64,000 nucleotides of DNA, taken from positions 124,001 to 188,000 of the forward strand of contig NZ_JAHKPI010000020.1 in NCBI RefSeq assembly GCF_018860425.1. The letters run 5' to 3'. Position numbers and translations under genes: made by a program. The DNA comes from Marinobacter sp. F3R08 (GTDB lineage: Bacteria; Pseudomonadota; Gammaproteobacteria; Pseudomonadales; Oleiphilaceae). Under the pieces are notes generated by a model, which was not told the DNA's origin, did not search any database, and was given only the letters and a program-made list of their open reading frames with translations. Numbering within the stretch: the stretch's first letter is position 1; the number at the start of each line of letters is the position of its first letter. Shown one piece after another: positions 1-8,690 of the stretch.

Positions 1-101
1 CCACCCCGGGCCTCCCCCTGATGGGTTACTCCCTTCCAATAAAAGCCCGCGATAGCGATACTGACGTACAGGAACTTTTCAATAAATCCGGAGCACTTTC
101 C

Positions 102-674
102 ATGAGCAGTGTACCCAGCACCGAACTGACGCCCCTTAATGTTGCCCTACTGACCGTTTCCGACACACGAGGCCCGGAGCAGGACACCTCCGGGCAGTTT
201 CTTGAAGACAGCGTGATTGAGGCCGGGCACCACATGGTCGCCCGCCGAATCCTGCCGGACGATGTCTATCTGGTGCGGGCGTTGGTATCCAACTGGATCG
301 CGGACCCGGGCGTGCATGTGGTAATCATCACCGGCGGCACCGGCCTGCTGGAACGAGACAGCACCCCGGAGGCAATAACGCCTCTGCTGGATAAAACCAT
401 TGAAGGTTTTGGCGAGGAGTTCCGTCGCCAGTCCGCCGCTGAAATCGGATCATCAACAGTGCAGTCAAGAGCACTCGCAGGAATGGCGAACCATACGGTT
501 ATTTTCTGCCTGCCTGGTTCGACCGGTGCCTGCCGCACGGGCTGGAACGGCATCCTGCTCAGCCAGTTGGACAGTCGGCATACACCATGCAATTTTTCGG
601 CGCTGGTCTTGCGCAAACCCGAGAAGCCGATGCAGCGACTCAATGAGGTCATTGGACAGCGCGCCAAGCGCTGA
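102..674 (+). CDS. moaB: Molybdenum cofactor biosynthesis protein MoaB
   Basis: A 190-residue MoaB/Mog-family protein, associated with adenylylation of molybdopterin before molybdenum insertion. The family signature is visible: GGTGLLERDSTPEA in the middle and LPGSTGACRTGW near the C-terminus, where substrate-phosphate loops are expected. The ATG at 102 is preferred over an upstream ATG at 21 because GGAG lies 8 bases before it and the homologous fold starts soon after. It is the first gene of a four-gene cofactor run and is followed by moeA after 34 bases. No moaA or moaC is visible. Whether MoaB or MogA does the adenylylation in this organism cannot be told from sequence. Confidence 0.93.
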   Translation: MSSVPSTELTPLNVALLTVSDTRGPEQDTSGQFLEDSVIEAGHHMVARRILPDDVYLVRALVSNWIADPGVHVVIITGGTGLLERDSTPEAITPLLDKTIEGFGEEFRRQSAAEIGSSTVQSRALAGMANHTVIFCLPGSTGACRTGWNGILLSQLDSRHTPCNFSALVLRKPEKPMQRLNEVIGQRAKR

Positions 675-708
675 GACGAGAAGACATCCCGATCGGAGTT
701 CAGAATTG

Positions 709-1923
709 ATGGCTAACCCAAACCTCACCCCACTGGAAGCGGCCCTGGAACACCTGCTGTCGGAAGCGCCAGAGGTAACCAGAACTGAAACTGTCGCCCT
801 CGCCGACGCCCTGGGCCGGGTGTTGGCCGAGAACCACTATGTTCCGGCTGACGTTCCACCGGCAGACAACAGCTCAGTGGACGGTTACGCCCTGCGCAAA
901 CAGGATCTGCATGGCGAGCAGGCGATACCAGTCTCGGCACGAATTCCCGCCGGAGAAGCTCCGCAGGCGCTGGCACCGGGCACCGCCGCCCGCATTTTCA
1001 CCGGCTCCGAGATTCCCGAAGGCGCAGACTCGGTGGTAATGCAGGAACGGGTTGAAGTGACCGACGCCGGCATACTTGTCCAGGCAGGGGTGACCACGGG
1101 GCAGAATATTCGTCGCCGGGGCCAGGATCTGGCGACGGGCGACCTTGCGCTGTCCAAAGGCACACAGGTGCGTCCTAATGAGATGGGACTGCTGGCGTCC
1201 ATGGGCATTGCCCGGGTGGCGGTCCTGGCGCGACTGAAAGTCGCCATTCTCTCCACTGGCGACGAGCTGGTAGACCCCGGACTGCCCCTCGGGCCGGGAC
1301 AGATCTATAACAGCAACCGCTTTACCCTGATAGGATTGCTCACCCAGGCCGGCTGCGAGGTTGTCCTGTGCGAGACGCTAAGGGACAAACGTGAAGCGAC
1401 CCGCCAAACGCTGATGCGTGCGGCCGAATGCGCCGATCTGATCATCACCAGCGGCGGCGTGTCTGTGGGTGAAGAAGACCACGTGCGTGCGGTGCTGGAG
1501 GAATCCGGCAGCCTGTCGCTCTGGCGCATGGCCATCAAACCCGGGAAGCCCGTGGCTTTTGGTGCCATCGGCGGCACACCGGTACTGGGTTTACCCGGTA
1601 ACCCGGGGTCTGTGCTGGTCACGTTTCTGGTGGTGGGCATGCCCTACCTACGAAAACGCCAGGGACGTAGCGATAGAGTTCTTCTCGGAGAGCGCATACC
1701 TGCAAACTTTTCCGTTTCTTCGACGTCAGTGCGCCGGGAGTTTGTCCGGGCCCGAAAAGAAATCCGAGGATCAGAACCGGTGGTTGCCGCCTACCCCAAC
1801 CAGAGTTCCGGCATCCTGAGCTCGACCTGTTGGGCAGACGGTCTGGCAGTGGTGCCCGAAAATACCACGGTAAGCCCCGGCGACCTGCTAACCTACTATT
1901 CGTTTGCGGAACTGTTGAGCTGA
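709..1923 (+). CDS. moeA: Molybdopterin molybdenumtransferase MoeA
   Basis: A 404-residue MoeA, the enzyme that inserts molybdate into adenylylated molybdopterin. The N-terminal half has the DNSSVDGYAL and GxxARIFTGSEIPEGAD motifs of the MoeA linker and substrate region. The central domain has SGGVSVGEEDH and KPGKPVAFG, followed by LPGNPGSVLVTF; a C-terminal beta-barrel (domain IV) follows. The ATG at 709 follows a GGAG element and gives the usual family length. The same frame stays open upstream inside moaB, but that part looks like no MoeA. moaD starts 2 bases after the stop, so translation is probably coupled. Confidence 0.95.
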   Translation: MANPNLTPLEAALEHLLSEAPEVTRTETVALADALGRVLAENHYVPADVPPADNSSVDGYALRKQDLHGEQAIPVSARIPAGEAPQALAPGTAARIFTGSEIPEGADSVVMQERVEVTDAGILVQAGVTTGQNIRRRGQDLATGDLALSKGTQVRPNEMGLLASMGIARVAVLARLKVAILSTGDELVDPGLPLGPGQIYNSNRFTLIGLLTQAGCEVVLCETLRDKREATRQTLMRAAECADLIITSGGVSVGEEDHVRAVLEESGSLSLWRMAIKPGKPVAFGAIGGTPVLGLPGNPGSVLVTFLVVGMPYLRKRQGRSDRVLLGERIPANFSVSSTSVRREFVRARKEIRGSEPVVAAYPNQSSGILSSTCWADGLAVVPENTTVSPGDLLTYYSFAELLS

Positions 1924-1925
1924 CC

Positions 1926-2186
1926 ATGAGTGATAACACGATTACCGTACGTTTCTTTGCCAGGCTGCGCGAAGAACTGAAAACAGAACATCTGGCCGTC
2001 GACGCCAGGCCAGGCCTGACTGCGGGCGATGTGCTCACGGAGCTGGCAGCCCGGGGCGGCCCCTGGGGTCAGCTACAGGGTGACCAGCCGGTGATGATCG
2101 CGATCAATCAGGCCATGGCGAAACCGGGCTCGGCGGTAACCGCAGGCGATGAATTGGCTTTTTTTCCGCCGGTAACCGGAGGGTGA
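1926..2186 (+). CDS. moaD: Molybdopterin synthase sulfur carrier subunit MoaD
   Basis: An 86-residue ubiquitin-fold protein, the small subunit of molybdopterin synthase. It begins ITVRFFARLREEL, the usual first beta strand of MoaD, and ends in FFPPVTGG. The C-terminal double glycine is the residue pair that is adenylylated and thiocarboxylated to carry sulfur. It lies between moeA (2-base gap) and moaE (1-base gap), its obligate partner subunit. The ATG at 1926 is chosen because it starts the conserved strand. Confidence 0.95.
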   Translation: MSDNTITVRFFARLREELKTEHLAVDARPGLTAGDVLTELAARGGPWGQLQGDQPVMIAINQAMAKPGSAVTAGDELAFFPPVTGG

Positions 2187-2187
2187 A

Positions 2188-2634
2188 ATGATTTCAGTTC
2201 AGCATGGAGACTTTGATCCTGGCGCTGAATACACCGCTCTGCGTGACAGCGGCGCCGGCACGGGTGCCATTGCGACGTTTACCGGTCTGGTGCGCGACAA
2301 CGGCGACCTGCAAGGTGTAACGGGGCTTTACCTGGAGCACTACCCCGGAATGACTGAGCAGGTAATCCAGGGGCTGATTGATGAGGCCTCGGAACGCTGG
2401 GACGTTCGCAAGGCCCGGGTCATTCACCGGGTAGGACGACTGGCGCTGTGCGATCAGATTGTGTTCGTAGGGGTGTGCAGCGCCCATCGCGGGGACGCCT
2501 TTGCCGCCTGCGAGTTCATCATGGACGCCCTGAAGACCTCGGCGCCGTTCTGGAAGAAAGAGATTACTGCCGACAGAGAGCACTGGGTGGAGCAAAAAGA
2601 GGCCGATCTGGAACGATCCCAGGGCTGGGACTGA
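2188..2634 (+). CDS. moaE: Molybdopterin synthase catalytic subunit MoaE
   Basis: A 148-residue MoaE, the large subunit of molybdopterin synthase, which converts cyclic pyranopterin monophosphate to molybdopterin using sulfur from MoaD. Visible family features are TGLVRDNG near the N-terminus, LEHYPGMTE, VGRLALCDQIVFVGVCSAHRGDAF in the centre and KTSAPFWKKE, which carries the conserved lysines of the active site. Length is normal for the family. It ends the moaB-moeA-moaD-moaE run. The hairpin just beyond it carries its T-tract on the opposite strand and so serves trxA rather than this operon. Confidence 0.95.
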   Translation: MISVQHGDFDPGAEYTALRDSGAGTGAIATFTGLVRDNGDLQGVTGLYLEHYPGMTEQVIQGLIDEASERWDVRKARVIHRVGRLALCDQIVFVGVCSAHRGDAFAACEFIMDALKTSAPFWKKEITADREHWVEQKEADLERSQGWD

Positions 2635-2642
2635 ACAACCAT

Positions 2643-2677
2643 AAAAAAACCGCCCGTAAACCTTCGTTCAGGGGCGG
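2643..2677 (-). terminator. Intrinsic terminator of trxA
   Basis: Read on the minus strand, CCGCCC arms at 2650-2655 and 2672-2677 form a GC-rich stem around a 16-base loop. Seven T residues follow (A run at 2643-2649 on the plus strand). It lies just after the trxA stop codon. No T-tract follows on the plus strand, so moaE termination is less clear. Confidence 0.8.
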
Positions 2678-2698
2678 CTTCTGGCGATCAGACAGCGA

Positions 2699-3025
2699 TC
2701 AGAGATTGCTGTCCAGGAAAGCCGCCAGCTGAGACTTGGACAGGGCGCCGACCTTGGTAGCATCCACGTTGCCGTTCTTGAACAGCATCAGCGTGGGAAT
2801 ACCACGGATGTTGAACTTCGGCGGTGTCTGCTCGTTTTCGTCAATGTTGAGCTTGCAGACTTTCAGTTTGCCGTCGTATTCATCGGCAATCTCTTCAAGC
2901 ACCGGCGCAATCATTTTGCAGGGGCCACACCACTCAGCCCAGTAGTCCACCAATACGGGGACATCGGACTGCAGTACGTCCTGCTCAAAAGAAGCGTCGG
3001 TTACATTTACGATATTTCCGCTCAT
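2699..3025 (-). CDS. trxA: Thioredoxin 1
   Basis: A 108-residue thioredoxin, the general cytoplasmic protein disulfide reductant recycled by thioredoxin reductase. The active site is EWCGPCKM with Cys33 and Cys36, followed by the cis-proline loop RGIPTLMLF and the C-terminal helix ending in LDSNL. It aligns with E. coli TrxA over its whole length by eye. The start at 3025 ([10 protein letters not shown]) has AGGAAA upstream and matches the family start; an ATG six codons earlier is less likely. It is monocistronic, with its own terminator. Confidence 0.97.
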   Translation of the reverse strand: MSGNIVNVTDASFEQDVLQSDVPVLVDYWAEWCGPCKMIAPVLEEIADEYDGKLKVCKLNIDENEQTPPKFNIRGIPTLMLFKNGNVDATKVGALSKSQLAAFLDSNL

Positions 3026-3327
3026 TACGTTTTCCTGATTCATGCACTGCTGCTACGCGACGGCATTTCCGTAAACTATTACGATACCGGGCACAGGTGC
3101 TGTTGACTGTCGCTGAAGGCTGCCGTGGTTTGCAGACAACCTTTCACCCAAATCACGGTAACGCATACTTTACGCGATTGATCAGTCCGATGTGAAGCGG
3201 TAGATCCACCACCTTGAAATGAGTCAGGTGTTGCTCCGGTCCAATACCGGGCTCTCCGGTTACTGACAGGTCTGAGGGATTTCGCTTATAGTAACTCGCA
3301 CGTTCACACCAAAAGGATTCCGACTAC

Positions 3328-4854
3328 GTGACGGCCGCATCCACCGCCGGAAACACCGCCTCCTCGCCCGAGGTACTCGCAGCGATAGACATGGGCTCGA
3401 ACAGCTTCCACATGGTGGTTGCCCGACTGGTTCATGGAGAGATCCGTACCCTTGAGAAAATGGGTGAAAAGGTCCAGCTCGGCGCCGGTCTGGATCAGCA
3501 CAACCGCCTGACCGACGACGCTCAGGAGCGCGCTCTGGCTTGTCTGGGCCGGTTCGCGCAGCGGCTCAAGGGGATGCCCCCGGAAGCGGTGCAGATTGTC
3601 GGCACCAACGCGCTTCGGGTGGCCCGCAATGCCCATCAGTTCATGACGCGAGCAGAAGAGGTTCTGGGATACCCCGTAGAGATTATTGCCGGCCGCGAAG
3701 AAGCCCGCCTGATTTACCTCGGTGTGTCCCATACTCTGTCCGACGACCTCGGTCGGCGGCTGGTCATCGACATCGGCGGAGGCAGCACAGAGTTCATCAT
3801 CGGACAGCGGTTTGAGCCCCAGGCACTGGAAAGTCTGCACATGGGCTGCGTGTCCTTCCGGAATCGCTACTTCCCCGATGGCAAAATAAGCCGTCGGCAA
3901 ATGGACAATGCGGTAACCCACGCAGAGCAAGAATTGCAGAACATCCGGCAGCGCTATCGTTCTGCAGGCTGGCAGAGCGCCGTGGGCTCGTCAGGGTCTA
4001 TCAAGGCTATCGCCAGTGTCCTCGCCTCCCTGAAAATCACCGATGGCACTATCACCCTCGCGGCCATGCAGGAACTTCGTAAGCGCCTGGTGGACATGGG
4101 CAAAACGGAGAAACTCGGCGACCTGGGCGTACGCTCGGACCGCCAGAGCATTTTCCCGGCCGGCTTCGCCATTCTGATGGGGGCCTTCCGGTCCCTGGGC
4201 ATTCAGGAGATGTCGTTCGCAGACGGCGCCTTGCGGGAAGGGCTTCTCTACGACATTGTCGGTCGGATACAGCATGAGGATGTGCGGGAACGCACCATTT
4301 CCGCCCTGCAGGAGCGCTATCACGTCGATCAGGAACATGGTGCGGCAGTCGAGGCAACAGCTATTGCCGCCTGGGAACAGGTTGCCAATTCCTGGGGTCT
4401 CAACACACCCGCAGACGAAGAGGTCCTGCGCTGGGCCTGCCGCCTGCATGAAATCGGCCTGACCATTTCCCACAGCCAGTATCATAAACACGGGGCCTAC
4501 CTGCTACGTTACTCGGACCTGCCCGGTTTCACCCAACAGTTCCAGCGAGACCTTGCCACCCTGGTACGGGGCCATCGGCGCAAATTTTCCTCAGCGATTT
4601 TCGAGGGACTGCCCACGGAAGACATTGCAAGACTCCGCTACCTCTGCGTACTGGTGAGGCTGGCCGTTTTGATTCAACACCCGCGCAATATGGAGCAACC
4701 CCCAACATTCACTCTGTCTGCACGCCCCGACACGCTGGTGATCGAGTTCCCACCGGGCTGGCTGGATGACAGGCCACTGACTCTGGCCGATCTTGAAAAC
4801 GAGCGGGATTATCTGGCCAAACAGGATTTGATTCTCGAACTGACCGGCGGCTGA
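3328..4854 (+). CDS. ppx: Exopolyphosphatase Ppx/GppA family
   Basis: A 508-residue exopolyphosphatase that releases phosphate processively from polyphosphate chains. An ASKHA fold is seen: AAIDMGSNSFHMVVARL near residues 19-34 (phosphate-1 loop), the catalytic-region VGTNALRVARN, and DIGGGSTEFIIG (phosphate-2 loop). The C-terminal half is an HD-like helical domain (RLHEIGLTISHSQYHKHGAYLLRYS). The length is like E. coli Ppx. The start is GTG after AAAGGA. It is divergent from trxA across a 302-base intergenic space in which I see no other gene. GppA (guanosine pentaphosphate phosphohydrolase) activity cannot be excluded. Confidence 0.92.
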   Translation: MTAASTAGNTASSPEVLAAIDMGSNSFHMVVARLVHGEIRTLEKMGEKVQLGAGLDQHNRLTDDAQERALACLGRFAQRLKGMPPEAVQIVGTNALRVARNAHQFMTRAEEVLGYPVEIIAGREEARLIYLGVSHTLSDDLGRRLVIDIGGGSTEFIIGQRFEPQALESLHMGCVSFRNRYFPDGKISRRQMDNAVTHAEQELQNIRQRYRSAGWQSAVGSSGSIKAIASVLASLKITDGTITLAAMQELRKRLVDMGKTEKLGDLGVRSDRQSIFPAGFAILMGAFRSLGIQEMSFADGALREGLLYDIVGRIQHEDVRERTISALQERYHVDQEHGAAVEATAIAAWEQVANSWGLNTPADEEVLRWACRLHEIGLTISHSQYHKHGAYLLRYSDLPGFTQQFQRDLATLVRGHRRKFSSAIFEGLPTEDIARLRYLCVLVRLAVLIQHPRNMEQPPTFTLSARPDTLVIEFPPGWLDDRPLTLADLENERDYLAKQDLILELTGG

Positions 4855-4860
4855 CCGCAA

Positions 4861-6804
4861 TCAGCCGGCCAACCCTTCTTCCAGGGATTCGACTTCTTCG
4901 CTGACGTCCAGCCACTGCGCCTCCACTTCTTCCAGGCGGGCCGTCGCAGCGGCCTGCTCGCCCAGAAGTTCTTTCAGACGCACCTTGTTATTATCGTCAT
5001 ACAGACTTGTGTCCGACAGTTGCTCCTCCAGAGCCGACAGTGTCTGCTGGAGCTGGTCCATATCCTTCTCCAGGGCAGCCTGTTTCTTGCGGTAGGGGCT
5101 GATTTTCTGGCGAAGCGCAGCCTCCGCCCGTTTGCGGATTTTACGGTCCTCCGCACTTTCACCAACCGCTTCGGTGCTCTCTTGTGGAGCCTGCTGCCCG
5201 TCTGGCACTCGTTTCGGCGCTTCGGTTTCATCTTTTCGGCGGTCCGCGAGCCAACGCTCGTAGTCTTCCAGGTCCCCCTGGTATTCCGTCACCCTACCAT
5301 CATTGACCAGCCAGAATTCGTCCACCGTGTTCCGCAACAGGTGTCGATCATGGGAGACCACCACAATGGCACCGTCAAAATTCTGTAGCGCCATAGTCAG
5401 AGCCTGGCGCATTTCCAGATCCAGATGGTTAGTGGGCTCATCCAGCAAAAGCAGGTTCGGTTTTTGCCATGCAATAACCGCCAGCGCTACCCGGGCCTTT
5501 TCGCCACCGGAGAACGATCGGATGGCACTCAGAGCCTCATCGCCATGGAAATCAAAACCACCGAGAAAGTTCCGGATACTCTGCTCTGAAGCTCTGGGCG
5601 ACAGTCTCTGCAGGTGCAGAAAGGGACTGGCATCCAGATCGAGGGATTCCAGCTGGTGCTGGGCGAAATAACCGATAGCCAGATTCTCACCGCTAGTGCG
5701 GTCTCCGGACAGAAGTGTGCCCTCGCCCCGAAGCGCATCCATTAACGTGGACTTGCCCGCTCCGTTAGGCCCCAAAAGGCCAATCCTGCTGCCAGGCAAC
5801 AAGGTAATATTAATACCCTTCAGAATGGTGGTGTCACCGTGTCCGGCCTGACCATTTCGGATTGAAAGCAGAGGATTGGAGACTTTCTCCGCCACCGGAA
5901 ACTCAAAGTTAAACGGCGAATCAATATGAGCCGGCGCAATACGCTCCATACGCTCCAGCGCCTTGACCCGGCTCTGGGCCTGCCTGGCTTTGGTCGCCTT
6001 GGCCTTGAAGCGATCAATAAAGCGCTGAATTTCCGCAATCTGGGCCTGCTGGCGTTCGAAACCAGCCTGCTGCTGGGCCAACCGTTCGCTGCGCTGACCC
6101 TCGAAGGCTGAGTAATTACCCGTATAAAGCTCCAGTTTTTGCCGATCGAAATGCACCACATGAGTGGCAACCCGATCCATAAAATCACGATCGTGAGAGA
6201 TAAACAGCAGTGTCCCCCGATACCGTCGTAACCAGTTTTCGAGCCACAGACAGGCATCCAGATCCAGGTGGTTGGTTGGCTCATCCAGAAGCAACAGATC
6301 GGAAGGCCGCATCAGGGCCTGGGCCAGGTTCAGGCGGATCCGCCATCCCCCGGAAAATGCGGACACCGGCCGGTCCGCGTCTGGGTCAGCGAAGCCCAGT
6401 CCTCTCAGAAGCGCCTCGGCGCGACGGGCCGCAGACCAGGCCTCATGCACATCCAGCTCGCCATGTATGCGGGCTACCGCGTGATCGTCCCCGTCAGATT
6501 CTGCTCTGGCAAGCTCACGTTCCAGCCGGCGCAGATCAAGATCACCATCGAGTACAAAGTCCCGGGCGCTGCGCTCTGTGGCTTCCACTTCCTGTGCCAT
6601 ATGAGCGATACGACAACCACCAGGTAAAGAGACAGTTCCCTGCTCTGACGCCAGCTGTCCCAAAAAAAGCTGAAACAGACTGGACTTGCCGGCACCATTG
6701 GCACCGACGATAGCAACTCGCTGGCCAGGCTGGACAGTAAGGTTGACGGATTCTAGCAACCAGACGCCGCCCCGTTGTAAACTGAGATCGGTTATCGTTA
6801 GCAT
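4861..6804 (-). CDS. ABC-F family ATPase, YheS type
   Basis: A 647-residue soluble protein with two ATP-binding cassettes and no membrane segments. ABC-F proteins act on the ribosome in translation. The first cassette has Walker A GANGAGKSS (residues 34-42), signature FSGGWRIRLNLAQAL and LLLDEPTNHLDLDA. The second has GPNGAGKST, FSGGEKARVALAV and LLLDEPTNHLDLEMRQAL. Between them is the linker helix rich in Gln, Lys and Arg (RFKAKATKARQAQSRVKALERME) typical of the family. The last 90 residues are charged and predicted coiled coil. Residue-level likeness is strongest to E. coli YheS from memory. It faces ppx tail-to-tail with a 6-base gap. Confidence 0.92.
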   Translation of the reverse strand: MLTITDLSLQRGGVWLLESVNLTVQPGQRVAIVGANGAGKSSLFQLFLGQLASEQGTVSLPGGCRIAHMAQEVEATERSARDFVLDGDLDLRRLERELARAESDGDDHAVARIHGELDVHEAWSAARRAEALLRGLGFADPDADRPVSAFSGGWRIRLNLAQALMRPSDLLLLDEPTNHLDLDACLWLENWLRRYRGTLLFISHDRDFMDRVATHVVHFDRQKLELYTGNYSAFEGQRSERLAQQQAGFERQQAQIAEIQRFIDRFKAKATKARQAQSRVKALERMERIAPAHIDSPFNFEFPVAEKVSNPLLSIRNGQAGHGDTTILKGINITLLPGSRIGLLGPNGAGKSTLMDALRGEGTLLSGDRTSGENLAIGYFAQHQLESLDLDASPFLHLQRLSPRASEQSIRNFLGGFDFHGDEALSAIRSFSGGEKARVALAVIAWQKPNLLLLDEPTNHLDLEMRQALTMALQNFDGAIVVVSHDRHLLRNTVDEFWLVNDGRVTEYQGDLEDYERWLADRRKDETEAPKRVPDGQQAPQESTEAVGESAEDRKIRKRAEAALRQKISPYRKKQAALEKDMDQLQQTLSALEEQLSDTSLYDDNNKVRLKELLGEQAAATARLEEVEAQWLDVSEEVESLEEGLAG

Positions 6805-6850
6805 GTTTTCATTTTATCAACTTAAAGTGTTCAGGGAAGGCACGGCGCCT

Positions 6851-7408
6851 ATGTCGATCTGCTCGGCTACCATCCCGGATTTTTCGATTCCGCCGCTGCA
6901 ATTGCCGGCAGATCTGGAACTGGAGAACCCACTCTGGCGCTTTGCATTGGTATTCTGGAAACTTCCTGACGTTCAGGGTGCCTGCCTGGCGCTTCAGAAT
7001 CAGGGCTGGAGCGTGACGCGGATTCTATGCGCGGCCTGGCTGGCGCTCTCTGGCAGAGTCTTCACCGGGATCGAAGGCGCTACGGTAACAGAGTGGCGCG
7101 ACCGTGTAACCGTTGCGCTACGCAGCGCAAGAAAATCGCTGCCGGGCAACACCGACAACTGCCAAAAGCTCCGTACCGGCATCGCTGGCCTCGAACTTGA
7201 AGCCGAACAGATCGAACTGGCCCTGAGCTGGCGAACGCTTATGACTGACAACCCGGAACACGCTGAAATGCAGGTACGCAAAGAGCTGATTATCACAAAT
7301 CTGATGGCCGCTGCCCCGACATCCTCCGTGGATGACTGTGCCAGCCCGCTGTTGAATACACTGGTTAACACTCTGGCCCACTTTTCCACGGGAGACCGCC
7401 AGCCATGA
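6851..7408 (+). CDS. TIGR02444-type conserved protein
   Basis: A 185-residue protein of the family labelled TIGR02444 (DUF2390), of unknown function. The recognisable part is NPLWRFALVFWKLPDVQGACLALQNQ followed by ILCAAWLAL, an all-helical N-terminal block. No membrane segment or signal peptide is visible. The ATG at 6851 has AGGGAAGG about 10 bases upstream. An earlier in-frame ATG at 6803 would overlap the start of the divergent ABC-F gene by two bases and lacks family likeness. The stop overlaps the ATGATG of the next gene, so the two are probably cotranscribed. The partnership of this family with an ABC-F ATPase is a neighbourhood observation only. Confidence 0.75.
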   Translation: MSICSATIPDFSIPPLQLPADLELENPLWRFALVFWKLPDVQGACLALQNQGWSVTRILCAAWLALSGRVFTGIEGATVTEWRDRVTVALRSARKSLPGNTDNCQKLRTGIAGLELEAEQIELALSWRTLMTDNPEHAEMQVRKELIITNLMAAAPTSSVDDCASPLLNTLVNTLAHFSTGDRQP

Positions 7409-7791
7409 TGATGAAATGGCTAATACGGCTCTCGTTTCCAGCCCTCGGCTTGCTGTTACTTCTTATTTTCTTCGGTCTGAACGATCCGGAACAGGTCTCT
7501 GAACCGGTGGCCGAAGAGGAACAACCGGACATTCCCGCATTCGAAGGGTTGGTCCCCTCGCCGATTCCAACCGATGGACCCGAAATAGTGTTCAAATGGC
7601 AGGATACCGATGGCAACTGGCATTATGCCGACCAGCCTCCTGAGCAGGGCCGCTGGAATACTCTTGCTATCGAACGTCGCGACAAGTCATTCCCTCGTAT
7701 CCAGCCCCAGGAACCGGAGACCGATTGGCAATCACCTTATAATGCTCCGTTCTCTCTGGGGCCGCCATCCGCCGGAACCAACGGCAGTTAG
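7405..7791 (+). CDS. Membrane-anchored DUF4124-like protein
   Basis: A 128-residue protein with one N-terminal hydrophobic helix (about residues 4-24), an acidic linker (EEEQPDIPAF) and a short soluble segment IVFKWQDTDGNWHYADQPP. This resembles the DUF4124 pattern in which a W-x-D-x-x-G-x-x-H-Y-x-D-x-P-P core is exposed in the periplasm. Function is unknown. The start overlaps the previous stop (ATGA), and ATG codons at 7405, 7408 (out of frame context) and 7411 leave the exact start uncertain by two residues. No downstream terminator with a T-tract was seen. Confidence 0.6.
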   Translation: MMMKWLIRLSFPALGLLLLLIFFGLNDPEQVSEPVAEEEQPDIPAFEGLVPSPIPTDGPEIVFKWQDTDGNWHYADQPPEQGRWNTLAIERRDKSFPRIQPQEPETDWQSPYNAPFSLGPPSAGTNGS

Positions 7792-7875
7792 GCTGACACG
7801 TCCGCTTTCTTAACACATGTTCAGTGGCATCTGATGACGGAACCCGTTACCGTTTCCACTCTGACAAACACAATG

Positions 7876-7890
7876 CGGGGCTTTGCCCCG
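7876..7890. other. Short GC hairpin in the leader of the FKBP gene
   Basis: CGGGGC at 7876-7881 and GCCCCG at 7885-7890 pair with a three-base loop, 26 bases before the FKBP start. No T-tract follows, so this is not a clear terminator. It could mark the end of the preceding transcript or shape the FKBP leader. Confidence 0.35.
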
Positions 7891-7915
7891 GGTACCGACG
7901 TTAAAGGATGATGCA

Positions 7916-8626
7916 ATGAAGAAGATGTTCCTTGCTTTGGCAGTGACCGGCCTGGTCGCTGGCTGCTCCACGCCCCCCGAAGCGCCTGAACAACCCGATC
8001 TGGACTCAACCGACCAGAAGGTCAGCTACGGCATGGGTCTGGTACTGGGAGAGCGTATGGGCAATGATCTGCCCAACCTGCAGATGGATCAGTTCCTCCA
8101 GGGCATCCAGCATGGCCACGCCGGCGATGACGAAGCCAAGCGCATGAGTCGCGAGGAAATCCAGCAAGCCCTGATGTCTTACCAGCAGCAGTTGCAGGAA
8201 GAGCAAGGCAAGCAGATGGAAGAACTGGCCCAGAAAAACCTCGACGCAGGCAAAGCCTTCCTGGCGGAAAATGCTGAGCGCGAGGGCGTGGAAACAACCG
8301 AGTCCGGCCTCCAGTATGAGGTACTTGAACAGGGTGATGGCGAAAAACCGGAAGCCACCGATACCGTTCAGGTGCACTACACCGGTGAACTGCTGTCTGG
8401 TGAAGTCTTCGACAGCTCCCGGGAGCGTGGCGAACCGGTAACCTTTGCCCTGAACCAGGTCATTCCGGGCTGGACCGAAGGTCTTCAGCTGATGAGCGCT
8501 GGCGCCCGCTACAAGCTCTACATTCCGTCCGAGCTGGCTTACGGACCCGGTGGAAACCGTGCCATCGGCCCGAACGAAACGCTGGTATTTGATGTCGAGC
8601 TTCTGGAGATCAACCCGGAATCCTGA
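7916..8626 (+). CDS. FKBP-type peptidyl-prolyl isomerase lipoprotein
   Basis: A 236-residue FkpA/Mip-like isomerase that assists folding of envelope proteins by proline cis-trans isomerisation. The N-terminus is a lipoprotein signal with lipobox LVAGC (Cys17). Ser follows Cys, so outer-membrane sorting is likely. Residues about 30-130 form the helical dimerisation domain (DQKVSYGMGLVLGERMG, then a Gln/Glu-rich helix). Residues about 130-233 form the FKBP domain with VQVHYTGELLSGEVFDSS, VIPGWTEGLQLM and YGPGGNRAIGPNETLVFDVELL. The ATG at 7916 follows AAAGGATG and gives a complete lipoprotein signal; an upstream ATG at 7911 is out of frame. A strong terminator follows. Confidence 0.92.
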   Translation: MKKMFLALAVTGLVAGCSTPPEAPEQPDLDSTDQKVSYGMGLVLGERMGNDLPNLQMDQFLQGIQHGHAGDDEAKRMSREEIQQALMSYQQQLQEEQGKQMEELAQKNLDAGKAFLAENAEREGVETTESGLQYEVLEQGDGEKPEATDTVQVHYTGELLSGEVFDSSRERGEPVTFALNQVIPGWTEGLQLMSAGARYKLYIPSELAYGPGGNRAIGPNETLVFDVELLEINPES

Positions 8627-8637
8627 GGTTGATGCAG

Positions 8638-8676
8638 AAAAAAGCCCCAGCCGGCATTGCCGGCTGGGGCTTTTTT
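8638..8676. terminator. Bidirectional intrinsic terminator
   Basis: A perfect 12-bp stem (GCCCCAGCCGGC at 8644-8655 with its complement at 8659-8670) has a three-base loop. It is flanked by six A residues on the left and six T residues on the right. It can therefore stop transcription from the FKBP gene on the plus strand and rsd on the minus strand. Confidence 0.95.
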
Positions 8677-8690
8677 ATTTCATGCGTTTA

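Noticed and set aside
400..708. Open frame upstream of moeA, in frame with it and overlapping moaB
   Set aside because: It lies inside moaB in another frame, has no MoeA likeness, and the ATG at 709 with its ribosome site gives the usual MoeA length.
7876..7890. Hairpin before the FKBP gene as a riboswitch or terminator
   Set aside because: Only a 6-bp stem without T-tract or any conserved aptamer-like context; listed only as a weak structure.
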